Assembly: GCF_002288925.2 (NCBI RefSeq)
Contig: NW_022098076.1
Coordinates: 78,432,216 to 78,496,215, forward strand
Direction: 5' to 3'
Length of the DNA: 64,000 nt
Source of the DNA: Delphinapterus leucas
Lineage: Eukaryota > Chordata > Mammalia > Artiodactyla > Monodontidae
The translations under genes were made by a program, and so were the position numbers. The notes under the pieces are model-generated. The model saw only the letters and a list, made by a program, of their open reading frames with translations, did not search any database and was not told the DNA's origin. Below are positions 45,838-58,875 of the stretch, in pieces (position 1 is the stretch's first letter; each line of letters opens with the position of its first letter).

Positions 45838-46042
45838 AGTGGCATTTTTTTTCTGTAAAGGACCATATAGCGAATATTTTAGGCTTTATGGCCCATGCAA
45901 TCTCTGTCACAATTATTCAATACGTTGGCTGCAGCACAAAACAGCCATAGGCAACATGTAAACAAATGAGCATGACTGTGTTCCAATAAAACTTTATTTA
46001 CAAGAACAGGTAGTGGCAAAAATTGGCGCTCTAGCTATAGTT
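45838..46042 (+). mobile_element. hAT-Charlie-type non-autonomous element
   Basis: TTCTGTAAAGGACCATATAG, AATATTTTAGGCTTTATGGC, CAGCCATAGGCAACATGTAA and GTTCCAATAAAACTTTATTT follow a very common mammalian hAT MITE of the MER group. The right end is worn (the usual GGCCCGCGGGC is gone). Confidence 0.7.
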
Positions 46043-48020
46043 GGCTTCCCTCTGATCTGGTAATTGGATTATATTATTGAATAAAACATTTAAAATTAAT
46101 TCTTTCTGAAAAATTTAAGAGAAAGATGGAAAATATATGACATGTATACCTGAAGTTTCCCCTTAAGCCAAAAATAGACATTTAATAATCAGTCCTGGGA
46201 TGTTTTCCCCCAGTTTGGGAATGTCCTCTGAATTCTTCACACCACAGCAATACAGGCAGCCATTATCAATGTATCATTGCTTGTAAGCTACTTATAAGGA
46301 ACATAGTAAGAAATATACTCTAACATTAATTCAAAGGTTTCTGTTTCAGCACCCATGGAAAAAATATTACAAATTTAAAAAGTGATTGTGAATTTAAGAG
46401 CAACTCTTCTGACAATAAATTGGAGGTCACTGTAGTAATATTAATTTGTAAGAATTGTTTCAAGTTAGATTATGTCAAAGCATTTGCTTTCAAAATGAAC
46501 ATATTTGCTTTTGAAATTATGAGACTTGGATTGAGGAGACAGTAGGGGACGTGAAGACCCACACTAGGGTGCATCTGGCTAAGGTAACACCTGGAGTCCA
46601 GAACTGTAAAATGGAGAGGTGATGGGGAGGGAGGGGATTGTTTGTAAAATCAGGTAGGTTCCATGTGGGATACCCCATGCATTTAGCTATACCATGTGCC
46701 TGTGGACAAGGAGACAGGATGGTGAGACAAACTGGATATGAATCCTCAGAACTCAGTCTCTAAGCTCAACAGAGGTGAATATCATCTTTGCGACAGAGTT
46801 GTGATGGCTGCAGGTGGAAGAAGGTTTAAGGGAAAACTGCGGACATGGGAAGCTATTTTGAGAAAGTCTTTCAAAATGGAAAAGTGTATTCTCTTTATGG
46901 TTCAACAAATCCAATGTGTATTATTGATCACGGTTTTTGGTAGTTTCACCAGCACATGGAGCCTGAATTATCAGGCATGTTCTGGCTCCTGAGCCAAATG
47001 CTTTAATTTCACTATCAATTCCAAGGTACCAGAGCTTCTAGCCAAGGTCTCTTGCAAACGGGGCCTGAATGAGCTGCATCTGGCGTAACCAATAAGATGT
47101 GACACTGGCCTTCTGGACTAACAATGGGATTTCTTCATAGCAGCCATTCTTTATGGCACCGTCATCCCTTTGTCATGGCTTGTGAACAGCTTGATCCCTG
47201 CAGGCATTTCTCTAGCAACCTCTCCCTCCACGGTGCAAAGAAAGCCAGCCTGGAAAGTTGCAATTAGTCCCATGATTTGATCAGTCTGCAGCCTAGGCTG
47301 GGGAATTCTGATACTGCCCTTTGAGAACAGGTGGTAGTGCTGGGTATAATCTTCTGGCAGGTGGTTCAGGCATCAGCAGTTCAGAGTGATTTAATGGCAC
47401 AAAATCTGAGCAAAGCCTGAACAAAAGTTTGGGGGACTGTATGTGAGGTGAAATAATTAAATGCGCAGGGTTATTCTTGGGAAAGGGTTCCGCCAAAAGG
47501 CTTGAAAGAAATATAAAGTGTAGAGGTATGACTTTTGAATGAGCCCATGGAAATTTCTCAGTAACAGAAAGGGTTTTAAAACATCAAGTTGGGCGAGGTT
47601 CCTTTTGTAGGAAGGAGTTATTGTGACACCTTAGAATCACATGGGGCTTGGCGGCTAGGGCAGCTGTGACTTGAATTGTGTCTCCCCAACTCATGGCTAA
47701 GTGAAAGATTGAGATTTGGGAAGCAATTGCCGCTAATTGCCTTGAACAAGGATTAACTGGCATTCCATTTACTTCCAGTCTTTGATGCCCCTCTCCCATT
47801 GCCACCTTGCACACCACGACTCCCCTGATGCATAGCTTTGAGCATGAGGATAGGAAAAGGAGAAAGGACCCCTCCTCTCTTCTCTTGTCTTCTGTTCCAA
47901 ACCCTGATCACCGTGTCCAAAATGGCAGGTCAGACCAGTCACAAGTGAAGTTGAATCTACCAGGGACAGGTGTCTATAAAATACTCTGTTGTCCACTAAA
48001 TCTTAAAAGATTTTAAGCAG
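46043..48020. other. low-copy sequence, nothing recognised
   Basis: About 2 kb without any repeat that I recognise, one of the longest such runs in the window. 47580-47800 contains GCAATTGCCGCTAATTGCC, a paired homeodomain-like motif. No exon evidence. Confidence 0.45.
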
Positions 48021-48030
48021 AAAAGTACAT

Positions 48031-48252
48031 GTGTGGTATTACCATATACACACTACTATATACAAAATTAATAATCAACAAGGACCTACTGTATAGCACA
48101 GGGAACTCTACTCAATATTCTGTAATAACCTAAATGGGAAAAGAATCTGAAAAAGAATAGATATATGTATATGTATAACTGAATCACTTTTCTGTACACC
48201 TGAAACTAACACAACATTGTAAATCAATTATACTCCAATATAAAAATTTTTT
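48031..48252 (+). mobile_element. L1 3' end, 5'-truncated
   Basis: AACAAGGACCTACTGTATAG, CACAGGGAACTCTACTCAAT, ACACCTGAAACTAACACAAC and TCAATTATACTCCAATAT with an A/T tail form the cetartiodactyl L1 end. The duplication AAAAGTACAT at 48021-48030 and 48253-48262 fixes both boundaries. Confidence 0.93.
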
Positions 48253-48262
48253 AAAAGTACAT

Positions 48263-49854
48263 ATCTCCCCAGTATATTAGAACCTGAAGTTTCTAGACAG
48301 AACTTGGAGGGGTCTACAGGGTCTACACTCTGTTCATTCAGTCTCTCAGTTCCTTTATTTCTAATATTCTTCTCCCTATTCTGAACCCCCTAAGAGAGAA
48401 ACAAAGCAGAGAGGACAGTACAGAGATATGGGACCAAGAGTTAGGAGAAGGATAAAAAAAGGCTGAAGACCACGCATATGAAAGGCTTCTGGAGGAGTCT
48501 TTGCAGGTGAGCGCTGGATATTTTTTATCATTAAAGGCTTTCAGTAATTATATTTCTCATATGACTCAGGCACTTGTAGTCTGGCCAGCTAACAGAACAT
48601 CTGTTTACAGAAAAGTGGTGAAATATGCAAAGCACTTCTGTTAATTGGGTTTCTACTCAACACTTTCCATCTTCTTTCCAGACTGGAAGCTCAGGAACCT
48701 TCCTGGTTCTTTAATTAAGAAGAAAATGACCAGCAGGGGAAAGATGTGATATTCACTGAGTCTGAATGAAATGCAAGAAAGGATTATTGTGAAATGGTCT
48801 ACCTAATTGATAATATTGCTAAATTGAATTTCAGTGTCTAGTTGACTATTGACTCAATATAACCTAAATACAAAACAATAAAGCTTGTCTAAGGAAACTC
48901 ATGTTAAAGTTTATTAATGCTATTTTCCTCAGCCTGTATGCCTGCTGGTAAATCATTTAGTTTTACCGATAGAGCCAGTATAGACTGAATATCCTACATT
49001 ATGGTCCTTCTGTGTTATTGTAGGAGTGGGACACAGTATATCTCCATCTGGCTATATGTGGTTTGACTGGCTAGATAGGACAACCATTTTCTTTATAATG
49101 ACATTTACTGTATAGAAATTTACAGGGAAAGTATTCTGTAAACTTTAAAATGCCAAGTATTTACATACTTACTAATGATCATATGGTCTTTCTCTCTCTC
49201 AAATACAATAATTGTATATTTTAACATAGTTGTAAACACAGTGTGTACATATGGTTTTGTGTTTTGCCTTCTTCACTTAACATTGAATATGTATTTCCAT
49301 AATAGAATACAGAATACAATTTTAAAGCCCACAGATGGTTCAACGTATTGATGTATTTAGTGAATATTTTAATACGTCTCACTGCTCTGAAGCTAATATC
49401 CCAACATCTGCCAATTGAACGTAATTTTTAACTGAATTAAATATGTACATACTTGTTTCCCAGGACGTACAAGCCTGAAAGATGCAAAATACGGTGTTTA
49501 TACTTCCCACTAGGAAGTGTCATAGGCTCTGGGTGCCACCACTATAATTCTGGACCCCAAACCCCAAGTCCCTCCCTTGTGATGGCAGAGTCCCTTTGAT
49601 GGTTCACATGTATTGTTGGAAAGTCATTATGGTTTCCCTCTTCGCCCTCACATGGCTCTCTGTCTACTACACACTGAGCACGCTTAGTAAGTTTCTGCAG
49701 TGCCTTCACTGTCCTTGCAACTTTCTGGATGTAGTATTTTTTCCTTGCTGTGGTCCTAGCTGCATTACCACATGGGAAATTATTGTCCTAAAGATGGGGA
49801 AGGAATCTCTTTCCATCGTTGATAAAATTATTTCGTTGGTCCACAGCACAGGAC
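48263..49854. other. low-copy sequence, nothing recognised
   Basis: 49188-49320 has faint L1-like wording (TTGTGTTTTGCCTTCTTCAC) but is too short to call. No gene is seen. Confidence 0.45.
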
Positions 49855-50030
49855 AGACTTTTATCCACTCACTCATTTATTCAAATGGTAATAAGCATTC
49901 CTGATGGCGTTGGTCCCATGCAAGGCACTGGGGATGCAATGGTGGCCATGTAGACATAGTCTCCCCCTCATGGGCCTTATGGTCTTGCAATTGTCGTCTA
50001 TTAAGTCACACTAGTAGGGTTGTTCTTTTC
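49855..50030 (-). mobile_element. L2-like 3' end fragment
   Basis: CACTCACTCATTTATTCAAA, GCAAGGCACTGGGGATGCAA and CCTCATGGGCCTTATGGTCT are the complement of the L2 3' end, in order. Confidence 0.6.
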
Positions 50031-50966
50031 ATCTGACTTATTTTTTTCACTTTAGTATGACCCCACCAACCCACCTTCCCCAAACACAGTGAACTTCTCT
50101 GAGCGCGATTGTACCCACACCCAGGATATTCAGTCAATATCCCCTGGACAACATAGTACCCTTACTCTCCTATCAAATGAAATCTTTCCTCGTCTAACAT
50201 TTTCATTGAGAGTTTAAGGATGTCTTCAGCACTGCTCTGAGCCTCATGTTTGAAAGGATCAATGCAGTGTGTCCATTTCCTGTCTTGCCCATAGATGAAC
50301 AGTGAATGCCTATGGACATGCACAGAATTCAGACCTTTTTCTGGAAACTCATTACCCATATATAAATCTTTGCGCCTAAAACAGTATGTAAGGTACCTCA
50401 ACTGGAATATAAGTAATGTAGAGCCATGTGTTTCCTAAGTTAATATGTATGCAATATGCAAAAATGGCTAAAAAGAAGTGCTATAGAAATAAAATAGCTG
50501 TTCATATTCAGGACTTCTGAGGCTGGGGACAGTATCCCAGCAACCATTACCTATTACTTGAATCATCTAAGTTGTATGTTGATTACTCAGTGAGGAGGTA
50601 GACGGAGGTGTAGAAGAAGACGACATGGTAAATCAACCATTGAAAACCCTCAGGAGGAAAGCCTTCCCATAAAAGTCAGGGGGGTAAAACAGGAGAGGAC
50701 TTGGTGAAGTTCTTTCACTCTATTAGTCTCCCTCAACATTTTATATAATCTCCTGAGGACAAAGAGGAAAGCTCAGATTCCTGTCCTCCTTCAAAGAGCT
50801 CTTCATTCCTTTGTGTTTACTCAATATATACTCAATATACCCAGTGTACTAGCTACTGCGGGAATATGACGATTTTCTGGAGTAAGTCAGATGGGGCTTG
50901 ATTTCTGGCTTTGTCCTGGGCAGGTGATTAATTTCAGTTTCTTCCACAGTGAAGAGTAGCAGAATA
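50031..50966. other. low-copy sequence, nothing recognised
   Basis: No gene or repeat signature that I can support. Confidence 0.5.
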
Positions 50967-51548
50967 TGTTACCCCAAAATATGACTGTAGGAGTTCAGGA
51001 CTTGCCATACCATAATGGGCCATTTTGGTATATTGATTATTCTGAGCTATAGGCACGTGGGATACAGGAAATGCAGGGAGAGGTTGTCTCTGAATTTTCC
51101 TTACCTTTCTAAAGACAGATCCTCCAAAAGAAATTCAACTGTCATAAATCCCCTCCCCAGGAGTTTCATCAACCAAGGAAGATTGACCCTTGCCAGGGAG
51201 AAGAGTCTAGAAGTCAATACCACATCCAGACAAACTTTGTCACCAACTATCATACTTCCCATCTATTCTTCTAAGGACCCATTTATCTTTCCTAAAAACC
51301 ATTTACTCTCCGCTAAGAAGCATAAATCCCACTTCTCTTTCCCTATGAAAATGGTAATTAAGTCTAAATTTTAAGCCACATTGAGGAGCTCCTCATTTTT
51401 CCCTGGGTATCTCCCATGCATACATGAGGTATACATGTGAATAAACTTCTGTTTGTTTTTCTCCTCTTAATCTATCTTTTATTACAGGGGGGCTTCAGCT
51501 AAGAACTCAGAAGAGCAAAGGGAAAATTATTTTTCGTCCTCTCTGACA
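50967..51548 (+). mobile_element. ERV1-like solo LTR
   Basis: About 582 bases begin TGTTACCCCAAAATATGACT and end with CTCTGACA, the TG...CA termini of an LTR. Near the end stands the poly-A signal GAATAAACTT, followed by the usual pyrimidine-rich stretch TTTTTCTCCTCTTAATCTAT. No internal retroviral genes adjoin, so it is a solo LTR. I found no convincing 4-6 base duplication. The exact family is not assigned. Confidence 0.68.
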
Positions 51549-51889
51549 GTTACAAGATATAAAATTATGACCTTTCAGGTTATTGAGAACATATCTAAGT
51601 GTCCTGAACATTGTCTTAGCATATGGATAACCAGCAAATATAAGTTGATTCCTTCCTTCTTGGTTCTCTGACTTATTCCCTCTTTCTCTCCTTCTTTCCC
51701 TACAAGCCTTTATTTCTCCCTTTCTTTATTAAGGAGCTGATAATCTATTCCCTGACATCAAAACTAATTTTAATGACAAACAGATTTTCTATCTCAACAT
51801 CAAATTAAAAAAATATATATTTACTTATGATTTCATAAAACAACCTAACTTTTCAGAATCTGATAGAGAAATAAGGGTGATATTTATGA
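51549..51889. other. low-copy AT-rich sequence
   Basis: Nothing recognised. Confidence 0.45.
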
Positions 51890-51929
51890 TAAAAACAACA
51901 CAATGATTATGATAGTAACAATAAAAAGA

Positions 51930-52090
51930 CAATATTGATAGGGGTTTACATATATATATCACCTCCTCTGATCTTTAGTTTTATTGTCACCTCCACAGAG
52001 ACAGAAAATTTAAGAAAGTTGCTACCATAAAGCAGCTAGGAAGTGGTAAAGTAGGATTTGAACCTAATACTTCTGATTCTAAATCCTAGA
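51930..52090 (-). mobile_element. MIR SINE fragment
   Basis: CACAGAGACAGAAAATTTAA, AAGTTGCTACCATAAAGCAG and CTAGGAAGTGGTAAAGTAGG are the complement of the MIR core. Confidence 0.6.
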
Positions 52091-53243
52091 TTTATTCCCG
52101 TATACTAGGCTGTCCATGTTTGCAAATAATTGTGTAAACAGCAAGCTTCCCCTTATAGAAGTTTATGCCAAAGCTTATGGGAGAAAAACCATAATATATT
52201 TCTTTATAAAGTCCTGTGACATTCCTATTCTAGTCTAGCAGGCTTTTCTAAAATGATGGCTTCTGAAAGAATAAACTAGATTTTTATAGGGAATTAAATC
52301 TTCATGTTGAAGAAATGATTTAATCATGAAAACTGTTTATTTAATAGTTATTGAATAGCCATGTTTGGAATTTTATGACATTAGCCACATACATTAATTC
52401 CTTTTAGCTTATTTCACAAACCTTTACAAATGATGTCACTTGTTTTGTTCCATCTCAAACTGCCTTCAGGTAGGAAGGGGCCTCCAAGTGGAGTTGGGTG
52501 TCCAGAGATGACACTGCAGAGTCTTCACGACCAAGACTAACATTACTATGAGCCATACATGTTACATTCCCGGAAAGATTAAACCTTAAATAGTTAGATT
52601 GTAGTGGGCAAAATTAGGTTGGGTATTTGACCAGCTACACAAACATGTGCAAATCCAGAGTGATAAGAAGATAAGAACTAAAAACAAGGTTTTATTTTAG
52701 ATTTACTCTGTAGGTCCAAAGGCAGCTATCTTGAACTGTGATACAAGTAAAAAATAACCCACATATTAAAGAATATTCTTCAGAGATCGTGAAAATGAGT
52801 TAAATTTATATGAAATGATAGAAAATGAAACCATCCAAACATCAGTACTCTCATTCTTCTCTGAAGCATAAAATACCACAGTTTAATAGGAAAGTTACAA
52901 ATGAGATACAAGGGAAAAAAGAAGAAAATCTTTTCACACAGAGCAAGCTTTTTCTTTATTGTTACCCTGATAAAATTATAATCTATCAAGAAAAATTACC
53001 ATCATCACAAATTCTGATCATCTATATTACAACCAGTGATGAGAAAGTAACGGCTAAGGACAAAGTTAAAAGATTTGCCTCAAATTATTAACACAACAAC
53101 TGCATTTTAATATACAAATATGAAATGACAATTACTTGGCAATTATTTGTAAGTTCTAAATTGTACCAAATAGTACATGTTCTCAAATACACTGAAGAAA
53201 CAGGAAAAAATTCTATTAGTAAGTGCCTCTATCTACATGCCGG
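52091..53243. other. low-copy sequence, nothing recognised
   Basis: No gene or repeat signature that I can support. Confidence 0.5.
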
Positions 53244-53255
53244 CCAATATCTCTT

Positions 53256-53464
53256 CTTTTTTTTGTTTTTTTGCAGTACGCGGGCCTCTCAGTGTTGTGG
53301 CCTCTCCCATTGCGGAGCACAGGCTCTGGACGCGCAGGCTCAGCGGCCATGGCTCACAGGCCCAGCCGCTCCGCAGCATGTGGGATCTTCCCGGACCGGG
53401 GCACGAACCCCTGTTCCCTGCATCGGCAGGCGGCCTCTCAACCACTGCACCACCAGGGAAGACA
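53256..53464 (-). mobile_element. CHR-2-type SINE
   Basis: T-run at left, GC-rich body, and head reading leftward from 53464. The head has TCTTCC in place of the usual GCTTCC (GTCTTCCCTGGTGGTGCAG on the minus strand), a small change in the first bases. The duplication CCAATATCTCTT is at 53244-53255 and 53465-53476. Confidence 0.95.
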
Positions 53465-53476
53465 CCAATATCTCTT

Positions 53477-54799
53477 TTTGTCCATCATGTTATAATGTAT
53501 CTAGAAAATTTCCATTGTAACTTCTAGACACGTATCTCTCTATGTGATTATTTTTCATTTCTCACATATTTATTTTATTTTATACATGGACTTGCCTTGT
53601 CAGATAACTGCATTTATGTGAAAATTATATTTGCATATACATACACATGTGTACATACACATACACACTCAAATTTTCAAAGGGTTTCAGATAATTTAGG
53701 AAACATGGATGCAGTTAGCACAGGTCAGTTAAAGTAATGAGATTGAAAGTATTCAATGAGGAACAATAATTGTACCAGAAAGATAGGATAAGATATTTTA
53801 AATATTCTGATAGTCCAGCAGCCTGAGCAGAAAGGATGATGTTTTGCATCATTCTGTAGTTCTCACTGATAAAAAAGAAGTAACATACTCCAATAAAGAT
53901 GTTAAAAAAAAAAAAGGTAAAAGACAAATGTGTCCTGACCCTTAGTTGACACAGGTATTCATTGAGTTGTATCTTATAGAAAGACAGAGTCCTACCATCC
54001 TGAGGAGATCTAAGTACAGAGTGTATAGAAACATATATCTATTTCATTTACAGTCTCTGGTAAAAGTCAAAGCACTGAGCTGGCAACATGCACATGCTGA
54101 ATACCTTCATGAGGGTAACATGAAACTTCCCCGAGAGGTCAAACAAGGAGGACCCACTTACTTAGTGAACTAGGGAAGCACCTTCTGTTTCCATTTGCCT
54201 TCATGAGTTTTTACTCTCCTGACACCCAGTCAAATTCTCTTCCTTTCTACACGTTGAAACCTATCCCCAGGGGACATTTGACAATTACCTGAGTCTGTAT
54301 TTCTGGATTCTGTGGTACTTGCATTTTAAGGTTTGCCTCCAATATGAAAAGAGAGGATTTTGCCTTTGTTGTTCAGTCTTGGAGGAAGAGGAAGTGATTC
54401 ATCTGGGGTCAGGGTGAGAAGCCTTCCCGATGGCTGCCTGTTTCTCAATTTGTCTTTCCATCTCAAGGTAACAACCTCAGCGATGTCAGTTGGGAAGAAT
54501 GTGAACCAGTGGTGTGAAGACAAGCAAGCATGACAGGTGCCCCTTCCCCACTGATTATGTACCTTTCTCAGGAATGTTTTAAAAATTATATTTAGTAAGA
54601 TGGCTGAGTACAATTTCTATAATATGGTTTTGGGATGTTGCACAAATGTTCAAAGACAGAGTGGAATCAAAATCATGAACCATTTCTAGTAGGTTTTCTT
54701 AGCTGAAGACATTTGACTTAATGTCTGTAGCTACTGTAAGAAACAGTTTAACTGCGTCAACAATTATTTTGGTGCTGGCAGATGGACCACAGTGTGGTT
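53477..54799. other. low-copy sequence, nothing recognised
   Basis: No gene or repeat signature that I can support. Confidence 0.5.
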
Positions 54800-55070
54800 A
54801 CAAAAATGGGCATTGGAACAGGTGGCCCTGAGGTTCATGTCCACTTGGTGTCAATCACCATCTCTATGACCATAGGCAAGTAAACCTCAGCCTCGGTTTC
54901 CTAATCTGTAAGCTGCAGTGAAGCTTTCCCTTCTTTATGAGACTGCTGTGATAGACTTTAGATAATGTAATTGAAGTGATTATTGCTATGCTTTGAGCGT
55001 ATTAGCTGCTCCAAGAAAATATTAATTACCACCACCACCCTACTATGACTACAACTGTTATTATTTCATA
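54800..55070 (+). mobile_element. MIR SINE
   Basis: CTATGACCATAGGCAAGTAA, CAGCCTCGGTTTCCTAATCT, GAGACTGCTGTGATAGACTT and GCTGCTCCAAGAAAATATTA follow the MIR order from core to tail. Confidence 0.7.
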
Positions 55071-55604
55071 CACTTGCTCAAAAGTACAGTAGAAATGTAG
55101 GCATGTGAACTTTCTGATGTGCAGCAGGATAGGTAAAAATTAGCATAAATATTTCCATTTTCATGAGCTTTGCATAGCGATCACCTGCTAATGAATGTAG
55201 AAAAATTTTTAAAAAATGAGTTAAAAGTTATATGCAGAATTGAGATTATTTTCATGTTCTCTGACAGTTAGAAACAATAAGAGCATTAGAAAAATTTTTT
55301 TATCTTGGAGAACTCCGTTAAATCAAAAGGCTTTGAAATATTTTGTTTTTTAAAAATGCTAATTTGGAGATCTTAAAAAAGAACAAGATCTAAAAGCTAT
55401 CAGATGGCAGACCAAAAGAAAACTGGGCATAGTCTTCAGAAAAATATTTTATACCTCATCCTTCATTTTCCTCTATTTTTGGTTAAGTTTCCATGGAGTT
55501 CTATCCTTGTGGGGTAATTGGACTATGCCGATGTCTGAGGAGCAAGAAAGTAGTCTAGGAAACTAAAGCTGAAATCGACCGAAATTGTCTTTCCTGAAGC
55601 ATTC
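55071..55604. other. low-copy sequence, nothing recognised
   Basis: No gene or repeat signature that I can support. Confidence 0.5.
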
Positions 55605-55770
55605 AAGAAAGGCTGGGCTTCTCAAATTGGTATTCAAGGATTGTCTGAGTAATCGCCTGGGACACTTGTTAAAATGCAGATTTCTAAATCCTAAGGAGGC
55701 CCCACTAAATCAGAATAGTGTCCCAATAATGTGCATTTTAATAGTCTTATATTGTTTAAAAGCCATTGGG
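55605..55770 (+). mobile_element. MER5-type hAT-Charlie MITE
   Basis: GGGACACTTGTTAAAATGCA, GATTTCTAAATCCTAAGGAG, GCCCCACTAAATCAGAATAG and AATAATGTGCATTTTAATAG follow the MER5A order. Confidence 0.7.
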
Positions 55771-56579
55771 GTAAATGTTGGATAAATAAATGCCTTCTTT
55801 GGATATTTTAGAGGAAGGCTCTCACTTCTACTAGTATTATTTTTAGAAGAAATAAAATGATGGCCACGTTGTTTTATCATTGTCATTCATTTTTGCCTTT
55901 TACCATATTCCTGAACATGGTCCTGATACCTGATAACACCCAAGCAATAAAAACGAGTCATCACAGCTTTAAATGTTGAGTGCAATGAACTGTAAACTCA
56001 CGTAGAAGCAGGTTTCTTGTGCAGGTTCTGTGTGGTTGTTTGTCTGTTCATTCGTGTGTCGGTTTATAGCTCCTGGACATATCTAGTTAACTGAAATCTA
56101 TTTAACTCAACCTCTAGAATACATGAAATCAGGACTGGGGGCATGTGGGAATCTCAGATAACAGGAGGATTGAGACAGGGAGAACATTAACTCTCTCTTT
56201 ACACAATATTTAATGAATTATTAAATGATACGTTAAAACTAGCCTTCAAAGAGAGAAATCCTTTTCATACTCCCTGTAGGCTGTATCTCTTTTGCAATAG
56301 ACGTATTCACGCAAATTGGAAAACATATTCTATGAAATCTGTGAGTAGCCTTTACAAATGTGGTGTTAGAAGAATCATTGAAAGAAGAGAGAGACTAGAT
56401 TTCAGAAAAATAAAGAAAAATACACAGTAAAAGTGGCCTAATAAAATTTAAATTTCTAAAATATGATTTCACACACTTTCGTCTGGGTCGAATTTTAATA
56501 GATCACCACCGAGGTGTAGTTGGGATTTCTGCCAAACTGCTCTAATTTCTTTGCAACGGAAATCATACAAGCTGAGAAG

Positions 56580-56617
56580 AGAGGGAGGGAGGGAGTGTGT
56601 GTGTGTGTGTGTGTGTG
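56580..56617. repeat. (GGGA)n-(GT)n compound microsatellite
   Basis: Three GGGA units followed by about 11 GT units. Confidence 0.93.
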
Positions 56618-56870
56618 CCTGCACGTGCAAAACAGTCAAATGTTATAAACTCTCCTTTGAAGTAACTTAATTCTACTTGAAATTCTCTAATATGATAATG
56701 AAAAATCAGACCTGAAAGATGGCTTGAAAATGGAAAAGCATGGCTGGGAAGTGAGATAAGTTTATGCCTATCAATATTTTTGAGCCCTGCCATTAAAAAA
56801 AAAAGAAAGAAGTATTCAGAACACCATGTTTTAAATCAATAACATAGCCAAACAAAACAAAACAAAACCC

Positions 56871-56894
56871 TGCACACACACACACACACACACA
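56871..56894. repeat. (CA)n microsatellite
   Basis: About 11 CA units, preceded by an (AAAAC)n-like run. Confidence 0.93.
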
Positions 56895-58244
56895 TACACA
56901 TCCCTTTCTACTAAAGTGTATCTATCTTCCAAGAAAAAAAAAGACAAGAGTTTCAGGAGATTGGAGACAGTTTTCTTTTACTCAAATCTCATAGTATCCT
57001 TCTCCGTTAAAGTGCCGGAAGTTTCTTTGCCTAGTATTCCTTGATTTCTCTCCTTCTTAGTATTGCTTTCTGGCTTTGGACAGGCATTTGAGTGGAAGCC
57101 AGTCAACACGTTATAATTAAGGAAGTTTGAAAATGACTGGAAATCACAATTACTCCTTGTCACTAGAACAGTGGGAACACTTGTGATTGGGTCTGCATTG
57201 CCATCACTGTCTACCCAAAGCTTGATTATTAAGAAATATTTTCTCTAGGCCTCAAAACTGGATTTGTGGTTTGCCTAATTAATCCAAAGCCATGAGACCA
57301 ACACTTTAATTGTGATAAATAATGTTTTGTTTTATACACAGCAACATAGAAACTAGCGATCAATGATTATTATTTTCTGATTTCTATCCCCCAATATTTT
57401 GGCATGTTAGATTAATGTGTATTTCGGTTAGGTTCTGTTGTGAAACACTGACATTGAGAATGGACTTCTTTCTTAATCCATCATGGCTTTCTGGTAAAGA
57501 GTAAACTCCTCTAAAATTTCTGAGATGGGGCCTTTCATCAGTCCAATGCATCACCTAATTTTATCCCAGCGACATTTCTGGACCTTCTGATCCTCTCTGT
57601 GCCACTACTTTTTAGAAGATTCCATCTTTAGTTCAATATTAGACCTTTCTAATTTTCTTTCTAGATCTCAGTACCCCTTGGCAACCAACCTCAAGATCCT
57701 TTCCATTATCTTGGAGATATGGAGGTCTGGCTGATATTTCATCCTCAATGTTCAAATGGGGACCTCATTTCTGCTAAGTTCTACCCTTGCCTGAATATTA
57801 CATAGTCCCATCCATTGCAAATCATCAAACATCTCCTAGACTTGGAACCATTAAGCTAACCCATTCTTCTCTTCTCACTGCTTGTACTGAGGGGTTAGCT
57901 TGTCTGAGTCTTCTCTCTTGTACAATATCTCCAGTATCTTCAGGTTCCCATCGAGCACCAAAGTCAAGCCTTCAGAAGTCCACACCCACCTCCAAATCCT
58001 TCCTACCCTCCCACAGTGTCACCTTCAAATCCCATCTGCATCATCTGAACTGATTTGAATACAGGTAAGACTCTACCACAAAGCTTCTCTAGGATGTCAT
58101 GGATGTATAAGAATGTGAGAGAATCCATAGAGAGGTAGATTACTTCTTAACACAAACAAAAACCAAACACAACAATTTTTAGGTGGTGAGTATAGATAAT
58201 GGTTTCTCATTAGCAAAGAGTTAATGTTCTCTTGGACACACTGG

Positions 58245-58875
58245 GTTTCCTATTACTACCACCACCACCATCATAGTGTAGCTTTATATTTGGGTAGTGT
58301 TTTCTTACATTCGAAAATTCTCTCACCCCTTTTGTTCATTTAACCTCACAACCGCTCATTAGCTTTGACATTTACTAGAGTGCAGTCATTCCTTAAATGA
58401 GATTGCATGTATAATCGGCACTCACGCAAAAGTTGTGTAGAGTCAAAATTGCCCTTAAAAAATATCTTTAAAAGTTCATGAAAATAGCATAAATTATTTA
58501 GTGCTTATTTCAACTTCTTCATGACGCCAATCCAACCAGTTTTTCCTACTACATTGAAAAAGGTCACTATTTCTTTGGTTGAATACCAGATGATGTAATT
58601 TATAATCATTTGAGATTTTCTTGTAGAAAAACTATTATTATTGGGTTGACCGAAAAGTTTGTTTGGGGAAGAACCCAATATTATTGTTCTTCTTATTTGC
58701 TGAATATATACAGTTGAATTTGCACAAGTTGAATTTACACATATGACATAATGCCACTGAGGTATTTCCATTTGAAGACAAGAAACATAGGCCAAGTGAG
58801 ATTAAGCAATTTGCCTAAAGTCACAGCTAGATACTGAAAGAAATGAGTTTATAACTCAGGTCTCCTCCTACTATA
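58245..58875 (-). mobile_element. MIR SINE split by an unassigned insertion of about 400 bases
   Basis: 58245-58355 (ending TTCATTTAACCTCACAACC) and 58757-58875 (CTGAGGTATTTCC, then AAGACAAGAAACATAGGCC and CCTAAAGTCACAGCTAG) are two successive parts of one MIR complement. The sequence between them is foreign to MIR. It contains a small mariner remnant and the phrase GTTGAATTTGCACAAGTTGA. Confidence 0.55.
58636..58682. mobile_element. mariner-type MITE remnant
   Basis: TTGGGTTGACCGAAAAGTTT matches the end of the mariner element common in cetartiodactyls (TTGGGTTGGCCAAAAAGTTC-type). The short right end AACCCAA is its complement. TA stands on both sides. The interior is almost wholly deleted. 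Confidence 0.65.

Larger units (their letters stand above)
55771..58244. other. low-copy sequence with two microsatellites
   Basis: No gene is recognised. 57480-58060 is pyrimidine-rich, without a family that I can name. Confidence 0.45.
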
